This document shows, one piece after another, positions 14,668-15,492 of a stretch of DNA of 15,492 nucleotides. Position numbers and translations under genes: made by a program. Positions within the stretch are counted from its first letter, which is position 1. Each line of letters starts with the position of its first letter. The notes under the pieces are model-generated. The model worked only from the letters and a program-made list of their open reading frames with translations, made no database searches and was not told the origin of the DNA. Source of the stretch: Thalassospiraceae bacterium (GTDB lineage Bacteria > Pseudomonadota > Alphaproteobacteria > Rhodospirillales > Magnetovibrionaceae); NCBI GenBank assembly GCA_030638205.1, contig DAOWFB010000101.1, positions 1-15,492 of the forward strand. The letters run 5' to 3'.

Positions 14668-15457
14668 CTTCCGACTTCGGTTGGCAAAATGATCTGGAAC
14701 TATCTGTGGTAACAAAATCTATTATTTCCATTACCGGCTCAACTCCCTTAAACATTTCTGCTACATCTTTAATGCGTTCTGCCATAGTTCCTTCGTTGGC
14801 AAACAGCAAACGGTAGGCATTGCGCAATGAATGTATTGTTTCCCGGTCAAACCCACGACGCTTGATACCAACAAGGTTAAGCCCAGAGAGACCGCCACGA
14901 TTACCAACAACCATTCCATAGGGTATAACATCGCTTTCGGCGCCGCTCATGCCACCAAGCATGGCATGCTTGCCAATGCGAACAAATTGATGCACCGCAG
15001 AAAGTCCGCCGATAATTGCAAATTCGCCAACCTCTACATGCCCTGCAAGGGTGGCGTTGTTTACCAGAATTACATTATTTTCAATCTGGCAATCATGGGC
15101 AACATGAGAACCAACCATAAACAAGCAATTATCACCAACTTTGGTTAGCAATCCACCACCTTCGGTGCCGGGGTTCATGGTTACATGTTCGCGAATTGTG
15201 TTGTTAGAACCTATTTCCAGCTTTGAAACCTCGCCACCAAATTTTAAATCCTGCGGTTCTGATCCGATGGATGCGAATGGGAATATTCTGGTTCCGCTGC
15301 CAATGGAAGTAACTCCACCAACAACCACATGGGAAAATATTTTAACGCCGCTTTCGATTGTGACGCTAGGGCCAATAATAGAATAAGGGCCAATTTCTAC
15401 GTCATCGCCAATTTTTGCGCCGTCTTCAACTATTGCCGTGGGATGGATGTTTGCCAT
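14657..15457 (-). CDS. lpxA: UDP-N-acetylglucosamine acyltransferase
   Basis: First enzyme of lipid A synthesis: transfers a 3-hydroxyacyl chain from acyl carrier protein to the 3-OH of UDP-GlcNAc. The 266 residues form a left-handed beta-helix of hexapeptide repeats (about 1-185; for example IHPTAIVEDGAKIGDDVEIG) and a helical C-terminal part with GIKRRGFDRE (197-206). The catalytic base is His121 in SHVAHDC, with His118 and His156 (AVHQF) in the expected places. Aligning these histidines with Escherichia coli LpxA puts Gly169 at the acyl-length position Gly173, which favours a long chain such as 14 carbons over 10; this is an inference. The start lies 9 bases after the fabZ stop. The last codons overlap lpxI, and the tail SSRSFCQPKSEDGS is not conserved. 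Confidence 0.97.
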   Translation of the reverse strand: MANIHPTAIVEDGAKIGDDVEIGPYSIIGPSVTIESGVKIFSHVVVGGVTSIGSGTRIFPFASIGSEPQDLKFGGEVSKLEIGSNNTIREHVTMNPGTEGGGLLTKVGDNCLFMVGSHVAHDCQIENNVILVNNATLAGHVEVGEFAIIGGLSAVHQFVRIGKHAMLGGMSGAESDVIPYGMVVGNRGGLSGLNLVGIKRRGFDRETIHSLRNAYRLLFANEGTMAERIKDVAEMFKGVEPVMEIIDFVTTDSSRSFCQPKSEDGS

Positions 15458-15466
15458 TATTATTTT

Positions 15467-15492
15467 TTATTCCCTGTCCATAATCATCGCCG
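15467..15492 (-). CDS. fabZ: 3-hydroxyacyl-ACP dehydratase FabZ, C-terminal end only
   Basis: Only seven codons and a stop are visible on the minus strand, reading AMIMDRE then TAA at 15469-15467. This matches the usual FabZ ending (AMIVDRE or similar), and fabZ directly upstream of lpxA is the standard arrangement. FabZ dehydrates 3-hydroxyacyl-ACP and so competes with LpxA for the same pool. The call rests on this short tail and on position; the rest is outside the window. Confidence 0.75.

Noticed and set aside
14668..14715. N-terminal extension of LpxI to the TTG at 14715
   Set aside because: It would overlap lpxA by 59 bases and add residues not typical of the family. The ATG at 14667 leaves a normal short lead before KIGIIAGGG.
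1..15492. A novel defence, mobile or secondary-metabolite system
   Set aside because: Apart from one small lipoprotein, every gene is a recognisable housekeeping, copper-resistance or SOS gene. No transposase, integrase, repeat-spacer array, toxin-antitoxin pair or tRNA-like fold was seen.

Overview
This window looks like a core-genome segment of an alphaproteobacterium of moderate to low GC content. Two things point there. The gene order trpG-trpD-trpC-moaC / lexA / comEC / gltX-gltA / lpxB-lpxI-lpxA-fabZ is familiar from that class. A direct-repeat SOS box of the GTTC-N7-GTTC type, the alphaproteobacterial form, lies in front of lexA. I do not assign a genus. No mobile element, CRISPR array, tRNA or rRNA was seen, and no intergenic gap exceeds about 210 bases.

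Layout. (1) Positions 1-2652, minus strand: a copper-efflux unit. copA (Cu+ P1B-ATPase) is followed two bases later by a MerR-family regulator gene cut by the window edge (probably cueR). A near-textbook CueR operator sits in the copA promoter. (2) Positions 2790-5734, plus strand: trpG, trpD, trpC and moaC, tightly packed, covering three tryptophan-pathway proteins and one molybdopterin-biosynthesis enzyme; trpE is not here. (3) Positions 5742-6230, minus strand: a small lipoprotein of unknown function, convergent with moaC. (4) Positions 6297-7088, plus strand: lexA with its own SOS box. (5) Positions 7113-9293, minus strand: a ComEC/Rec2-family DNA-uptake channel without a recognisable metallo-beta-lactamase domain; a short AT-rich 14-base tandem repeat lies at the lexA/comEC junction. 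(6) Positions 9433-12197, plus strand: gltX (glutamyl-tRNA synthetase) and gltA (citrate synthase). (7) Positions 12200-15492, minus strand: the end of fabZ, then lpxA, lpxI, lpxB and gloA. This is a lipid A operon using the LpxI-type pyrophosphatase, with glyoxalase I trailing it.

How the genes work together. Copper is sensed by the MerR-type regulator, which would activate copA and, by read-through, itself. TrpG, TrpD and TrpC carry out the amidotransferase, phosphoribosyl-transfer and indole-glycerol-phosphate steps of tryptophan synthesis. FabZ, LpxA, LpxI and LpxB link fatty-acid synthesis to the lipid A disaccharide. LexA controls the SOS response and itself.

I looked for an undescribed multi-gene system and did not find one; nearly every gene is a recognisable housekeeping gene. 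The points most worth a second look are the orphan lipoprotein between moaC and lexA, the structured leader in front of trpG, the CueR promoter geometry, the second LexA-like half-site pair, and the degenerate C-terminus of ComEC.
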